NCBI GenBank assembly: GCA_001931875.2
Contig: MSJH02000655.1
Coordinates: forward strand, 62,001 to 126,000
Direction of reading: 5' to 3'
Length of the DNA: 64,000 bases
From: Byssochlamys sp. IMV 00236
Taxonomy: Eukaryota; Ascomycota; Eurotiomycetes; Eurotiales; Thermoascaceae
Under the pieces are notes generated by a model. It was given only the letters and a program-made list of their open reading frames with translations. It was not told where the DNA came from and ran no database searches. The translations under genes and the position numbers were made by a program. Position 1 is the stretch's first letter. Every line of letters starts with the position of its first letter. Positions 33,297 to 44,835 of this stretch are shown in pieces.

Positions 33297-36200
33297 CTAA
33301 ACCCTTGTACCCCGCTTGCGCAATCCAAAATCCTGTTCCTGGAGTTCTCGGATTAATCGCAAGCTCTCTGCGTCCGCCTCCAGCTCCGCGAAGGTCGCCT
33401 GGTCGCGTTTCATACTCTTGCCGATTTGACCCGGGGACGCTGACGAGACGGCGCTTCGGTCCGATTTCTTATCAACGGCAGGCGAATGGCTTTTCTTTGC
33501 ATGAGATGATGACGGCCGTGAGGATGGCTTCTTGGTGGCAGACTGAGGAGCAGGAGTCGCCCTACGTGCCACAGACCCTGCCGTGCTGGAAGACGGACGA
33601 TGCGCTGACGACGGCTGGGATGCAGCTTTAGTTGGCTGGGAATCCAGTACATACCGCTCGATCTGGCGTGGCTGACGGGAGGAGTGGCGGGAGCTTGAGG
33701 TTGGCGTGTGCAACGCGGAGTTTTCTCCTCCCTGTCCCTCTTCAATAGATGCTCGCATGTTGGCATCAGGATGGTCTAACGAGACATCCATATCGTCTGC
33801 GAGCGAAGTGGGCGGCGAAACAAGAGAAGTAGTCGGCTCCGCATGCACTGGCACTGATGTGACCTCGCTAGATACCACCGCGTCCGGCTTCAGAGCAGGT
33901 GGAGAGGCGTACGAATTCTGGCTCACCGAAAGCCCATGTCCTATTTCGAACTGGGAGTGATCTTGGAGGAGTGGATCGATGTTGGAAAGATCATCGTTAG
34001 GATGAGCTTCCGTTCGGATCTCTGGAGCAGCCAGCCCTACAGCTGGCTGGGACGTCTGAGGCTCTCCTTCTCCCCAAGTCACTGGTAGGACCATTTCGGG
34101 CTCCGTCCCTTGCTTCAATTTCTTGTTGGGTGATGAAGCGGCACCCTCCTCACCCGGTCGTGGGCGCTTTGCGGCATTCGAGCCACGAGGTTTCGATCGC
34201 TCCTGGGCTTTAACTGGATCGATTCTGCCGTACTCATCATGTATGCAACGACGCTACTCACTCCAGTCAGTACACAGAACGCAGTAAGGGAATATTAAGG
34301 TGATCACCGACCTTGCTTTTTCGACACTCGTCGCATGCCTTGCTCCGTCCCTTTTTTGCAGAATTTGGACCATCTGCAACCAAATCGGCTCCCTTGACAA
34401 GCCCTGCACCAGGAACGCCGATAAGAGATGAGTTATGCTTCCCAAGAGTCTCGAGCCTTGCCACGTTGCCGCCATTATGGAAGGCTGCTTCAGTCGCGAT
34501 TGTAGCAAGGGAATTCAATACAGAAGCAGCGTCGTGTGCCAGATTAGTCTGGCTTTGCATACCGACACCGGGGCCAAATTGATCGACCGCCATCTGCTTG
34601 GTATATGTCTTCATGAATGAGGCGTCGTTCTGCTCATCCTTGTGGCGGCATCGAATTCGTCGCTTGCGGCAGGCATCACAGGCGACCCTCTTCGGTCCCA
34701 GACCGGACCCCTTTTGGGCATTCCGAGGCTTCACCCCTTCTTCCTTGACAGCAGGACCCGACAGGCTATCTTTGCGGATGGTGACTGGGCTGCTATCCGC
34801 TGGAGTAGGAACAAGGCCAGTAATTCCGTTCGACGATGACGTTGAGGCCTGGTCGGACAGGCGACGTACAGCCTGTCGTTCAGCATACATCCGCTGGCTC
34901 TCGGCAGTGCGTTCTGACCGACGACTGGGACGGCCAGCCGGCTTCTTGTCGGACAAGTCAATCTTGGTGTTGAGAGCAATGGCGCCTGGGCGAGTCCACT
35001 GCGGAGCTTTCTCATTGCCTCGCTTCCATGCAATCCAGACGCCAAACTTCCTGACCGTATCCACTGGATCCCCATGGCCCTTTGGTATGGAGCGCTTGAC
35101 GGCGTTCCTGGTCTCTTGGGTGACGCCATCCACGATGTAACCACCCGCGATCAGAGCCGTCCGGAGCAAGTACTTGGCCAAATCAGGCAATCCCTCCAAT
35201 TCGGCTTGAGAATAAAAGCGCGAGTTGTAATAAGCAGAGCCTCGTGGCGCTTGGTTCGCTCGTTCTCCGAATTCGTAATAGATAGGGTAGTCTCGATGGA
35301 AGCGGAAATTCTCATCCTGAGTAAAAGATTCCAGGACATCGTCGGGAATAGGATCATCCTCCAAGTATTTCAGGGCAGTGTACCATTGGATCTTCTGGAA
35401 GAAAGGGTAGCGAAACTTCCGGGGCACTTTGGTGTCCTTCTCGATCTTAGCCACCTTTATCTGCATCCCGTAGTTCATCCTTGTCAAGAAGTTCCCGCCG
35501 ATAACCAGGCTATTCTCGGGAGTCCAGACAGCATGAATCCAACCGGATGGAATGAGCATTGTATCGCCCTCTGAGAGATCAACCCGGTAGCATTCTTTGG
35601 TTTGGTCCCCAAGGAAAGTGGTGTCCTGAGCAGGGGAGTTACACCACTCCTCGTATTTCTTCAGATGCTTTTCCTTGGGCGGTATGAAGAAGAATGTCTT
35701 TTTGCCCTTCAGTATATGATAGTACACTGAGGACCCACCAAAGTCAATATGGAAGTCGGTGTAGCAGTCAGCTACTGACATCAAGCAGTAGAACTGAACT
35801 TTGGGATAGTCTCCAATCGCCTTCAGCTCTTCAGGCCAAACCGAGTCCTGGAGGTCAAGATCACGCACAATCTTTGGCCGACGGATCAGCCTGCCTAGTC
35901 TGCTCTGCGACACTTCCAGGCTGATGACGTTCCGAACAACTTTCGGACCAGTGCTTTCATAATAATCGGCCCATTTCTGCATATTCCATCTCTTATCTTC
36001 ACCTTGTTGGGACTTCACATCAATGACCTCAACTCTCTCATCAGGCCCATACAGCTCTGCAACAGCTCGGACCGTGAGGCCCTGGGGGACAATCATGTCC
36101 AGAAGGTCCTGGCCGCAGTCAATGACTTCCTCAGTATCCTCCGCCTCGTCAGGTTGATTCTCGAGTAGTTCGTCGAACATTTCCTGTGTCGAGACCTCTT

Positions 36201-37689
36201 CGACGAGGGCATCGAAATCGGATCCAGTTGGAGTAACCGATTTACGAGTATTGAAGGCAGCTGGAATGACAATCGGTTCAGTCATCCCACTGCCGCGTTC
36301 GAAATATTCAGCAGTGACCAGCTCTGGCCTCATCCGCGGGAAACTCTCTGGTAGGAATCGGAATTTGCCATCCTTGATAATTTGAATGTAGTGATGCTCC
36401 GGATGGTCGGTGGATGTTTTGACTACCCCTTGGTTGAGACCGGCGTAGTCTATCGCGGTACGAGCACGGGAAGATTTGCGTACAAATGTTGTCTGTCCAT
36501 GGATAGGTCTGCAAGGGCGACAGATGAACTTGTCGACCGTCCGCACCTCACGGTCATTCTTGAATCCAGCACAGACAATGTGAAACCACTGCTTGCAACC
36601 GTCACAGTTGATCCAAGTGACTTCACCTTGTTCGTCACCGTTCACAGGTATGCGCACTAGATTGCATGCCGCACAGGTCGCTTGGTTTGAATCCTCTGTG
36701 TCTTCATCGTCCTCCTTCTTGGGAGGCATGGTGGCTGAAGACTGAGGGGCATGGCTCCCAGCGCCATCAAATCGCTGCCCGACAGTGCGCGTGCCGTGCT
36801 CAGGGGATCCGGGTCCATGTAGCCAAGCACTGTCGCCGTCGTCGGCTTGCCAAATAACTGGTGGGAGATTCGAGGAGCTTGTGTTAGGTCTGAGGCCCTG
36901 CATAATCGGCCTTGCGATGGCCGCGGAACCATCTGATCGTGACCTCATACGAGAAGGCGAGATACCATGTCCCGGAAACGAATTGAGGTAACCTTCTGGA
37001 TCAACTCTGGAGTATCCGGTGGCAGCCAAATTTGGTTTCGAGTACCACTTTGTGTCGCCGGCGGGTCCGTAAGGTTCGTTCACGCTCAGCCGGTGGTGTG
37101 AGGAAGATGCGAGAGGATGGACATTACTAGGTCTCGCAAAGTTAAGGAGGAGTTCCGCATCAGTTTTCATACTATCCAGAATTGACGCGTGACTGGTCGC
37201 TGGTCTCCCGCTGCTGGAGTCCCAATTCGGCGACAAGTCTTTCTCCGAGCGAGCGCGCTTCGCCGGACGCTCCACAGGTTCGCGGTAGTCGGAAGTAAAC
37301 GGAGACACCTCGTGGGGTTCTACGGACTCAGCGGGCTCATAAGGCAAGGGTGCGAATGTAGGACTGGTTGCCAAAGCGATCGTTGCGAGAGTATCGATCG
37401 TGGAACTCGTCCGGCCATGCCCGCCCGCGCGGTGGTGAGCCCCGCCGCCCGCGACGGGATGCTGTTGACCAACATCTCGTCCTGCAGCTCCAGAATGTCC
37501 GTTATCCACTGTATAACTGCTGCGCTCCGGATTCGCAGCTTCGTGGGCGTTGCGCTCATCCCACACAACGCGAAAGCTGGCTGAGGTGGAGGGCGATATG
37601 GGTTCGATGGCTCGCCGCGGCGGGGAGGGGGTACGATATCTTGGTGGGCGGCCACCTAGGTGGCTCAGAAAGGATGTAGCGCTCGCCAT
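33297..37689 (-). CDS. jhd1: JmjC histone demethylase JHD1 with PHD finger
   Basis: Predicted Fe(II)/2-oxoglutarate-dependent H3K36 demethylase of the JHD1/KDM2 group, nuclear. Two exons, 34312-37689 and 33297-34253, give 1444 residues, near the roughly 1400 of other Aspergillus JHD1 proteins. A long disordered N-terminus precedes a PHD finger (about residues 337-395; CAACNLVRIPVN, CDGCKQWFHIVC, CRPC). The JmjC domain carries iron ligands His647 and Asp649 (HIDFGG) and distal His719 (GWIHAVW). Two small motifs follow, C1004-X2-C-X6-C-X-H1016 and C1119-X2-C-X6-C-X-H1131; the only intron (34254-34311) falls inside the second. The tail is Ser-rich and ends RKRGTRV. The open frame runs a further 104 codons upstream, but I chose MASATSF because the extension has no conserved look and overlaps the divergent promoter. 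Confidence 0.93.
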
Positions 37690-38654
37690 CGAGACAACCG
37701 CAGATGGGATCCCGGAGAGGTAGTGACGAGAGGGGGCGGACAAGAAGGTCGATGTCAAACGGGGAACTCGAGATGCGAAGCGGGGGTGCTGGACAACGCG
37801 GGCTAGAGAACGACCACCGCAAGCGGTGGGAGAGTCATTCCCGGTGCAATGGAGGATGCGCCAGTCAGCTCGTGTGGGAGTATGCTGGTCGATGTGTAGA
37901 AGAAAGCCGTGGTGGCTGCGTAGAGCGAGAAATTGTTGCGCGGCGGAGCGCTGTCCTGGGAGGAGTTGAGTCTGCTTCGGTCCTGTCGAGGAGCGACTCA
38001 CTAGCGGGCGCGGGCGGCGGAAAGCCGAACGGAGGAGAACACAGCGGGTGACAGGACAGGGAGACGAGACAATGCGACGTAGAATCGCTCGAGAGAGAGG
38101 AGCGTCTGAAGGAGAAGTGAATTGGGAGATGCGGCGGTTGAATTAATATTGATGGGCGCTGGACGCGATGAGGGTGAGCTCGACGGCGACGGGAGAGGAG
38201 GCGCGGTGTCCTGGGAGGTCTGGCGGGCTGTGATGATCTATGGTAGTTCGCACGAGCAGTCAGTCGTTTCCGGCCGGGCATGCCGCGCCTCGCCAGGGAG
38301 CTCTGAGATGGCGCGCTGCTGTCGAGAGAGCGTTGAGATGGAATACAATGGGTTGTGGTCGAGAGAAGGGAAGAAGCGTCTCTCTCTCTCTCTCTGTCTC
38401 TCCCTCTCCCTCTCCCTCTCTCTCTCTCTCAGAGTCTCTGGGAGGTTTGAGGCTCAGCGGCACCTTCGGGTCTAGTCCGCTTCGGGCAAAGCACCCATCG
38501 TGACTCTCTCGCGTTGGCAATCCTAGATAATATCCTAATCCTGCTGCTTCTCGTCCTTCGACAGCTCCCCCGTTTTCTAGCCACAGATATACCCCCCTCG
38601 ATATACCCCCGTTCACCTTAGCTGCGCTCGTCTCGTCTTTCTCTTCGCACAAGA
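37690..38654. promoter_or_regulatory. Divergent promoter, jhd1 and SF3b14
   Basis: 965 bp between divergent start codons of a histone demethylase and a spliceosome subunit. It contains a CT-rich microsatellite at 38380-38436. The jhd1 frame stays open through much of it, probably by chance. Confidence 0.5.
38380..38436. repeat. (CT)n microsatellite
   Basis: Imperfect CT/CCCTCT repeat of about 57 bp in the jhd1/SF3b14 divergent promoter. Pyrimidine tracts like this are frequent in fungal promoters and leaders. Confidence 0.85.
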
Positions 38655-39411
38655 ATGAGCCGGAAGCTCGCCCCCGAAGCTAATCGGTAGGTCACACCCC
38701 TCCATCTACCCCTCCGCGGTCCAGCCAGGCGCAGAGCGTCCCCGGCCCGCTTGGACTACGTGAGATGGCACTATTTTTTGCTGACTCGGATCTTCTTTGC
38801 GCAGCATTCTCTTTGTCAAGAACCTCAGGTACGTCGTCGTGGTGCTACAGTCGGCCTACGCAGATTCGCACGTGTCCGGGCTGTGAAGCCGTCTCTCGCG
38901 CAGGCACCTCCAGCATCCTGTATACTAACTGGAAGCTGCGGTTTAGCTACAACGTCACTGCAGAAGAGCTTTTTGACCTCTTTGGGAAATTTGGCCCTAT
39001 CCGGTAAGCAGTATTATGCGCCGTCAAATGGCTGTGCGCCTTGCAACCAGCACCCCATCCAGGACGTAAGCTAATTGGAATCGCGATATTCACAGCCAAA
39101 TCCGTCAGGGGATTGCGAACAACTCGAAGGGAACCGCCTTTGTCGTATATGAGGACGTGATGGATGCAAAACAGGCCTGCGACAAGTTGAACGGTTTCAA
39201 TTTCCAGAACAGATACCTTGTTGGTAAGTCTGGTGGATTTTTCTTTTTTTTTCTGTCTTGTCTTCAGCTGCTATACAGTTCAGCATGATGCTAAAACAGG
39301 GTCGCTGCAGTTCTATATCACCAGCCAGAGAAAATGGCCCGTTCGAAAGAGGACCTCGCCGAGAGACAAGAGAATTTAGAGCGTCTGAAGCAGCAGCACG
39401 GGATAGAATAA
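38655..39411 (+). CDS. Splicing factor SF3b14/p14 (SF3B6)
   Basis: Small U2 snRNP protein that contacts the branch-point adenosine and the SF3b1 scaffold (family knowledge). Five exons: 38655-38686, 38805-38828, 38947-39003, 39096-39223 and 39311-39411, giving 113 residues, close to human p14 (125). The single RRM shows RNP2 ILFVKNL and RNP1 KGTAFVVY. The C-terminal extension that packs on the RRM reads [18 protein letters not shown] and ends HGIE. Introns take up more than half of the gene: five exons of 24-128 nt. All phases agree, so the assignment is firm even though no exon exceeds 43 codons. Confidence 0.93.
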
Positions 39412-40363
39412 TATCGCCTGTCTGGTCTGTCCTTTTCCGAATATTCCCCTTATAGGCATCTCGTTGCCTGTGGAGCTGCAGCAGACGTCCTCTGTTGTCG
39501 ACACATAATGGGTGGTTCGCGGGGTTTCTGGCGTTCTATTGCATCGGTTTTGCACGGCTCTCTTTCATGCTTATGAAGATTGTGCGGGGTTGGGCTGCTG
39601 GGAAGAATGTATGTCTAGTTTGGTCTACGACTCCGACGATACAGATTGCTACCGGAGGTCGGAGACCTCTCGAACGGTCGTCGCTATGAATACGCTGTTT
39701 ATTTCTATGTTTCCGTAAGGATCCTGATACCGTCATCGTACAAATAGCCTCAGTCTGGAATGTGGTCGCGTTTCAGATTGCATCGCCCATGGGCGAATTG
39801 GTGAGATCATCGACTCAGTCTGATAAAGCAAGACATTAATTAGTTATTATGGTATTATGATTATTATGATTATTGTCATTATCGACGATGGATTATTCTA
39901 ACACTAGCGCCAGTCTGACAATTGTAATATTAATGCCATAATCATAATAACAATAATAATAATAGTACTCCTATTAATGATTCGACTCTAAAGTTAGCCT
40001 CCTCCCTGGTTAAGCTGGTTCTAGGCATCAATTCGGCCCCCGTTGCCAACCTAAAGCGGGACTATCGAGAGTCAGCGCCCCCCGACTCCGCCTCCCATCG
40101 CATCCAGGCGCTCAATAATTCATCTTCCATCTGACCTCCCTCACCGCTCACGCTAGAGCGCACCAGGGGAACATCCACGGGCCCTTGCTGGTTGAGGGCT
40201 TTTCTTTCTTCTCTCTTGTATTCGCCTGTCTGCGTTATTATCCTCTCGACTGCCTCCCGATTGTACTCTCAGTCGATCGGCAACAACATCACCGCCATCA
40301 CTGACTCGATCCATGTCTCACTCCAGCAGATAAGGTCGTCTCTCTCGCGGTAGGATCACGGCC
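39412..40363. other. Intergenic region with TTA/TAA low-complexity inverted repeat
   Basis: About 950 bp between two plus-strand genes. Near 39838-39875 a tract of ATTATTATGATTA type faces a complementary ATAATCATAATAACAATAAT tract at 39939-39965, so the two could pair. This is low-complexity sequence and not a recognised element. The right half is the promoter and leader of the next gene. Confidence 0.5.
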
Positions 40364-41513
40364 ATGGATCATCCTGCCCTCACGAGAGCAACTGCATCGG
40401 CCCATAGCATCATGGCCAGCATCAGCTCCTCCACCGCAACTCCCTTGGCCGCGATGGCCACGCCGTTTCCACCAGGCAGTCCGTATGCGCCCGGCGACGA
40501 CGATACCGGAGAATGCAAGCTCCTGGGTCCTTTTTCGTTGCTAGTACAAGCAGCGCTGGGAGCGCTGGCTTTGCTCTCTCTGGTCTATAAGCGATACAGG
40601 GAGAGACCGCAACGACCGGTCAAGATATGGGCGTTCGATGCCTCGAAACAGGTTTTCGGTTCTGCAATGCTGCATCTGGCAAATCTCTTGATGTCGATGT
40701 TCTCTGCGGGGAAGTTCGAGATCACGGCTCGTAAATACCAGCCCAACCCATGTTCGTTCTATCTATTGAACCTGGGTATTGATGTAAGTTCGCATATCCA
40801 CTGTCGGAGGAACGCAGCTCACGTTTCGCCTACAGACTACTCTTGGGATTCCGATCCTGATTTTTATACTTCGCATTCTCAACGCGTTGGCCATGTACAC
40901 ACCGCTTGCTAACCCTCCCGAATCCATCGAATCTGGGAACTATGGCGACCCACCTCGAGCATCGTGGTGGTTCAAGCAGTCGATTATATATTTCGTCGGA
41001 CTTTTAGGGATGAAGATCTGCGTCTTCTTCATTATCGAATTGATGCCCTGGATCGTCAGTGTCGGCGACTGGGCATTGCGGTGGACAGAGGGAAACACCG
41101 TTATCCAGATCTGCTTCGTCATGCTTCTCTTCCCAGTCATCATGAACGCCTTGCAATATTATATTATCGACACTTTTATCAAAAAGCAGACTTCGGTGCA
41201 GCTCGACTCCATCTCTGGGGATGAGGAGATCGACTCGGAATTTGACCCGAATGACAGACACCACCGCAGCGCATTACTGGCTGGTCTGGATGACTCGGAC
41301 TCGGATTCAGACGACGATTCAGTGCTGAAGGAACCTGAATCGCCGTCGCAACCGCATGACATGGCCCATCATCTCCGCCATGTCGAATATGACCCTCGCA
41401 CAGACGGCGAGAACAGATCTCAACTCCACTCCTCAGGCAGCGGTAGCAGTAGCCATGGCGAGTACGGGCAGGATCCGTCTGCGACGAAACTTACGTCACG
41501 ACTAGTACATTGA
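40364..41513 (+). CDS. STIMATE/TMEM110-type vacuolar membrane protein
   Basis: Matches the fungal vacuolar membrane protein family related to metazoan STIMATE (TMEM110). Two exons, 40364-40783 and 40836-41513, give 365 residues. After a Ser/Ala/Pro-rich N-terminus come membrane segments: LLVQAALGALALLSLVY, then a KRYRERPQRPVKIWAFDASKQ loop typical of the family, LNLGIDTTLGIPILIFIL across the intron, SIIYFVGLLGMKICVFFII, and VMLLFPVIMNALQYYIID. The C-terminal tail is Asp/Ser-rich (DSDSDSDDDS) and His-containing, probably cytosolic. A role at vacuole or ER contact sites is inference from the animal homologue. Confidence 0.88.
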
Positions 41514-42141
41514 TTTCTGTCTTCTGATAAGCTACTATCAATTCATCAATCCGGTATATGTATACGTGTTTCATGCATTCTGGGCGTTTCTGGGAGGGAA
41601 TTGAACTACGTACCATGCTTATCAAGCCACGGTATTCTATGGATGATACTCGCTTGCGCTGTGTTTCATTTACTTATCTATGGGAAGTGACCATTATTCT
41701 GTCTATATCACACCGGGGAGTCTGGAAAAAATTCCATGGTTTCAAGTTCATTTGCGAAGTCATCTTGTATCTTCATGCAATCAATTGCAGTCCATCGTAA
41801 CCCTTTAACCTACGTTGGTAACAACTGTATCTATATAAGTATGACGGCATTACTAGCATACATTCTCAAACATTATAGTACCAGTTGACTCTCACAGTCA
41901 ATAAGCCATACCTATCGGTCAGAGATCTACAAGAACTCGGACAGCTGCCTGCCTAGTTCTTACTTCCACTGGGACCAACGACGTAGTATGGAATTAATAA
42001 CTGGCCTTTATGCTTTACGCCGGAAAAAGAGCGCTTCTACTGCTTTTCTACGTGACCGAATATGGCAACTGCATCATATAGCTATTGTTCATAGTGATGA
42101 TTCATATACAGTATTTCATAGAACTAATTCCCCAGTCCCTT

Positions 42142-42166
42142 TTATATATATATATATATATATATT
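42142..42166. repeat. (TA)n microsatellite
   Basis: Uninterrupted TA dinucleotide repeat of about 25 bp in the AT-rich interval. Confidence 0.85.
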
Positions 42167-42724
42167 TCTATGCTTTAGTAGTGTGCAATAATATAACAAT
42201 TAACAAAAGCATTATCGAGCTCTTAATTACAAAAAAGAAAATACACACATTGTGTTGTGTTATCCCCAGGGAGTATTAGAAAAAGTTAATAGTTCTTTCT
42301 TTTCATCCTGCATAATACTAATATTAAGGGTATTTTGCGCGAATATAGAGATTATAAGCTTAGCTTATTAAAGTAATATAACTAAAATAAAGGATATATT
42401 TATAGATCTCTTTAAATAGGTAAAAAAAAAAGGTTTTAGATACTTTGGGTTTGCTTATGACGGGAGGTTACTGTTAGATCTTGAACAGGCCAGTCGAAAA
42501 GGAACAAGCCTCAATAGAAGTAGTCTAATGATCAACACTAGGAAAGCTGGAAAGATCCGCAGAATTCGGAATTCTGACGGGCTGTGTGTCCTGGGTGCCA
42601 GCTTACTTACCGTGTGCGCGCATAGTAAGCTTACATTCCTTAGTGCACCTCTTTTTGAACATTATGATATAATAACTCACTATAAATGAGTTATTATAAG
42701 GCGCGCTGTACCTACACGAAGAAA

Positions 42725-43471
42725 ATGACAATTTTATTTCTTAACCTCCCCAACGAACTCCGCAACGAGGTGTATATACCTATCTCTTCATACTCAAGGA
42801 ACCTATTGACCCATGATTGAACCACCAAGAAGAACTCAATGTGAACCTCCTTTACACAAATAAACAAGATCATCCAGCACGAAGCCAGCTCTATGCTCTA
42901 TGCTGAAAATACATTCGATTTCACCAGTTCCAGCTCCGAGCACGTAGCCCGATTCCTCAACACGATTGGCAGCATCAATAGAAACAATATCCGATCTATA
43001 TGGATCGACTTTCCGAAGATCCTCAATCATCTCTTCTGAAGATAGTGTCATGTGCTTGATGATGATGATGATGTTCACATACTAGCACTGATCCAGAGGG
43101 ATTGTCCGAATCTGAAGACGCTGAAAATGCCTGCGCACAGTACGAATGTCGTGGAGAAAACGCTCGACGCACTTGATGACCCAAAGCTTGTCGCTAGGGT
43201 GTTAGAGCTAGTTGATGCTCATTTTAGAGGAATTCCATCCCTACGAGAAATCAGCGTCGATGTTTACGAGGTTAGTGAGAGATCTGATGTAAGATTGAAA
43301 ATGGAGAGTCACGGGTGGGTGATTAATGTGATTGAACTCACTGAGGGATTGTATAGTAAGAGATCTTTCGGCAGTTATGATGAAGAGGATTATAACTTCT
43401 ATGATAATAATTATGATGATGATAATGATTATAAGAATGATAGTGACTACTGGAGACGGCAGTCGGACTGA
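42725..43471 (+). pseudogene. Broken 2EXR/F-box-like gene
   Basis: The start reads MTILFLNLPNELRNEVY, the hallmark opening of the large fungal 2EXR/F-box-like family. The matching continuation is spread over different frames. One segment in a shifted frame runs YLFILKEPIDP, hits TGA, and goes on to LNVNLLYTNKQ. A second frame change then gives IIQHEASSMLYAENTFDF and on to IRSIWIDFP. Two stops (TGA near 43036 and TAG near 43042) precede the last open part (43052-43471), which ends with a run of Asp, Asn and Tyr. Together there are at least two frameshifts and three nonsense codons, too many for an intron model. The function of intact relatives is mostly unknown. Confidence is good that this is a relic, lower on the exact limits. 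Confidence 0.68.
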
Positions 43472-44105
43472 AGATGGATGCAAAGGGGAATCGCCCTTTC
43501 TGACATAGTTTCTATTATGCTACCCAATTTTTAATCTGAAACAGAGAGCCCATTCGAGTTGCATTTATCTCTTGGCGTAGTGTAACCATCTAGTAGTAGA
43601 TAATGAGGAGTACCGACAGCCTTGGGTAGTTAGAGAAAAAAACTCCATCTATCGTGGTCCGCAGGGACGAGTTTGCAACCTGAGAGGAAGCATAGCAAGG
43701 TTCTGCTATCAAACATATTTGTATGTACATATACGAAGTAAGCGAGGTCACTACGTAGGGAGACAGACGATCTTATTGCAATTTAACATCGTCCGAGTCG
43801 TTTTCCAGGCATGTCGTACTCGAACGTGGCTCCAGATTCGCAATTACTTACTCACTACCAGCTCCGGGCACAGAATAATCGTCCGCGATGTCCTTGAAGA
43901 GATCACGTTTTGGGTGGTCAAATTCAGAGCAATCGAGGACGTTATTGTTCAGTAGTATGATCCTATTCATACCTCCTTGCCATCGGCAGGCGGGTTCGAT
44001 TTCTTTCTCCTGCAAGTTTCCATCAATGAACGCAGATTCTCGCTTTTGCTCCTTTCTAAAGAGAGGAATTTGTCCGTATCGGAGTTGGTAATTTCAATTT
44101 CCTTG

Positions 44106-44128
44106 AAGAGAGAGAGAGAGAGAGAGAG
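44106..44128. repeat. (GA)n microsatellite
   Basis: Eleven or so GA units in the AT-rich interval. They make Ser/Leu repeats in the minus-strand frame that crosses them. Confidence 0.85.
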
Positions 44129-44374
44129 CAATGGAGGAGCGTCGATCTCTGTTGTAGGTACAGTAACTTTGTCACCATACTTAGACGGAACCACAACCCG
44201 ACATTCCTTTGTTCACACACTAGTTCCGAATGGCTTAAAGGAAGATATCGAAGAAAGGAAAGTTGGCTACGAAGCTTAATTTACCAGTAGCACTAGCATC
44301 ATGAAGGAGAGGCTGCAAGTAATCGTACTGCTATACGCAAGAAGCACACTCTGACTTCCATTACATATTGTCGG

Positions 44375-44404
44375 CACACACACACACACTCACTCACTCA
44401 CTCG
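44375..44404. repeat. (CA)n(CACT)n microsatellite
   Basis: CA repeat running into three to four CACT units in the AT-rich interval upstream of the Utp18 3' end. Confidence 0.8.
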
Positions 44405-44835
44405 TGTAAGTGATCCGTCACATAATCCGTTTCCAGCAGATTCCTTGATTATTACCCTGCTTACCTTGGTTACAGGGTATAAGCTACTAGATCACTAGGA
44501 CCTTGATTATTTCTATGCTTAGAAGATTACTATAATCCAAAGATAGAAATATGTGTTCAAACCCCCTGGAACTAGACTCAAGCAAGAAATTCGAATTGTT
44601 CAGGTCTGACTACCATATGCTTGCGCACTACAATTTAATATTCGACATAGTTAACTACATACTCAGAAAGATTAGCTCATCTGGACAGAGAGACCCGTCA
44701 TTATACATATAAACTTTATGTCAAAGATTCAACGTAAAACGATTATACTACACCGTGATAATCTATATCCTGACGAAAATCCAAACGAATCTAATCTTTT
44801 TGAATTGAATTCAACCTTATTTGAAAAAGATATAT

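Larger units (their letters stand above)
41514..44835. other. AT-rich 3.3-kb interval with gene relics
   Basis: AT-rich DNA lying between two gene-dense segments. It holds a TA repeat (42142-42166), the broken 2EXR/F-box-like gene at 42725-43471, a GA repeat (44106-44128), a CA/CACT repeat (44375-44404) and scattered short frames. No intact gene is recognised apart from the relic. Confidence 0.6.

Noticed and set aside
37690..38001. 104-codon in-frame N-terminal extension of jhd1
   Set aside because: It stays open and begins with a possible start, but its composition is unlike the rest of the protein, and it overlaps the divergent promoter. I kept the start at 37689.
39838..39965. Inverted repeat that might be a transposon end
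   Set aside because: Both arms are made of TTA/TAA low-complexity sequence, with no target-site duplication or transposase nearby.
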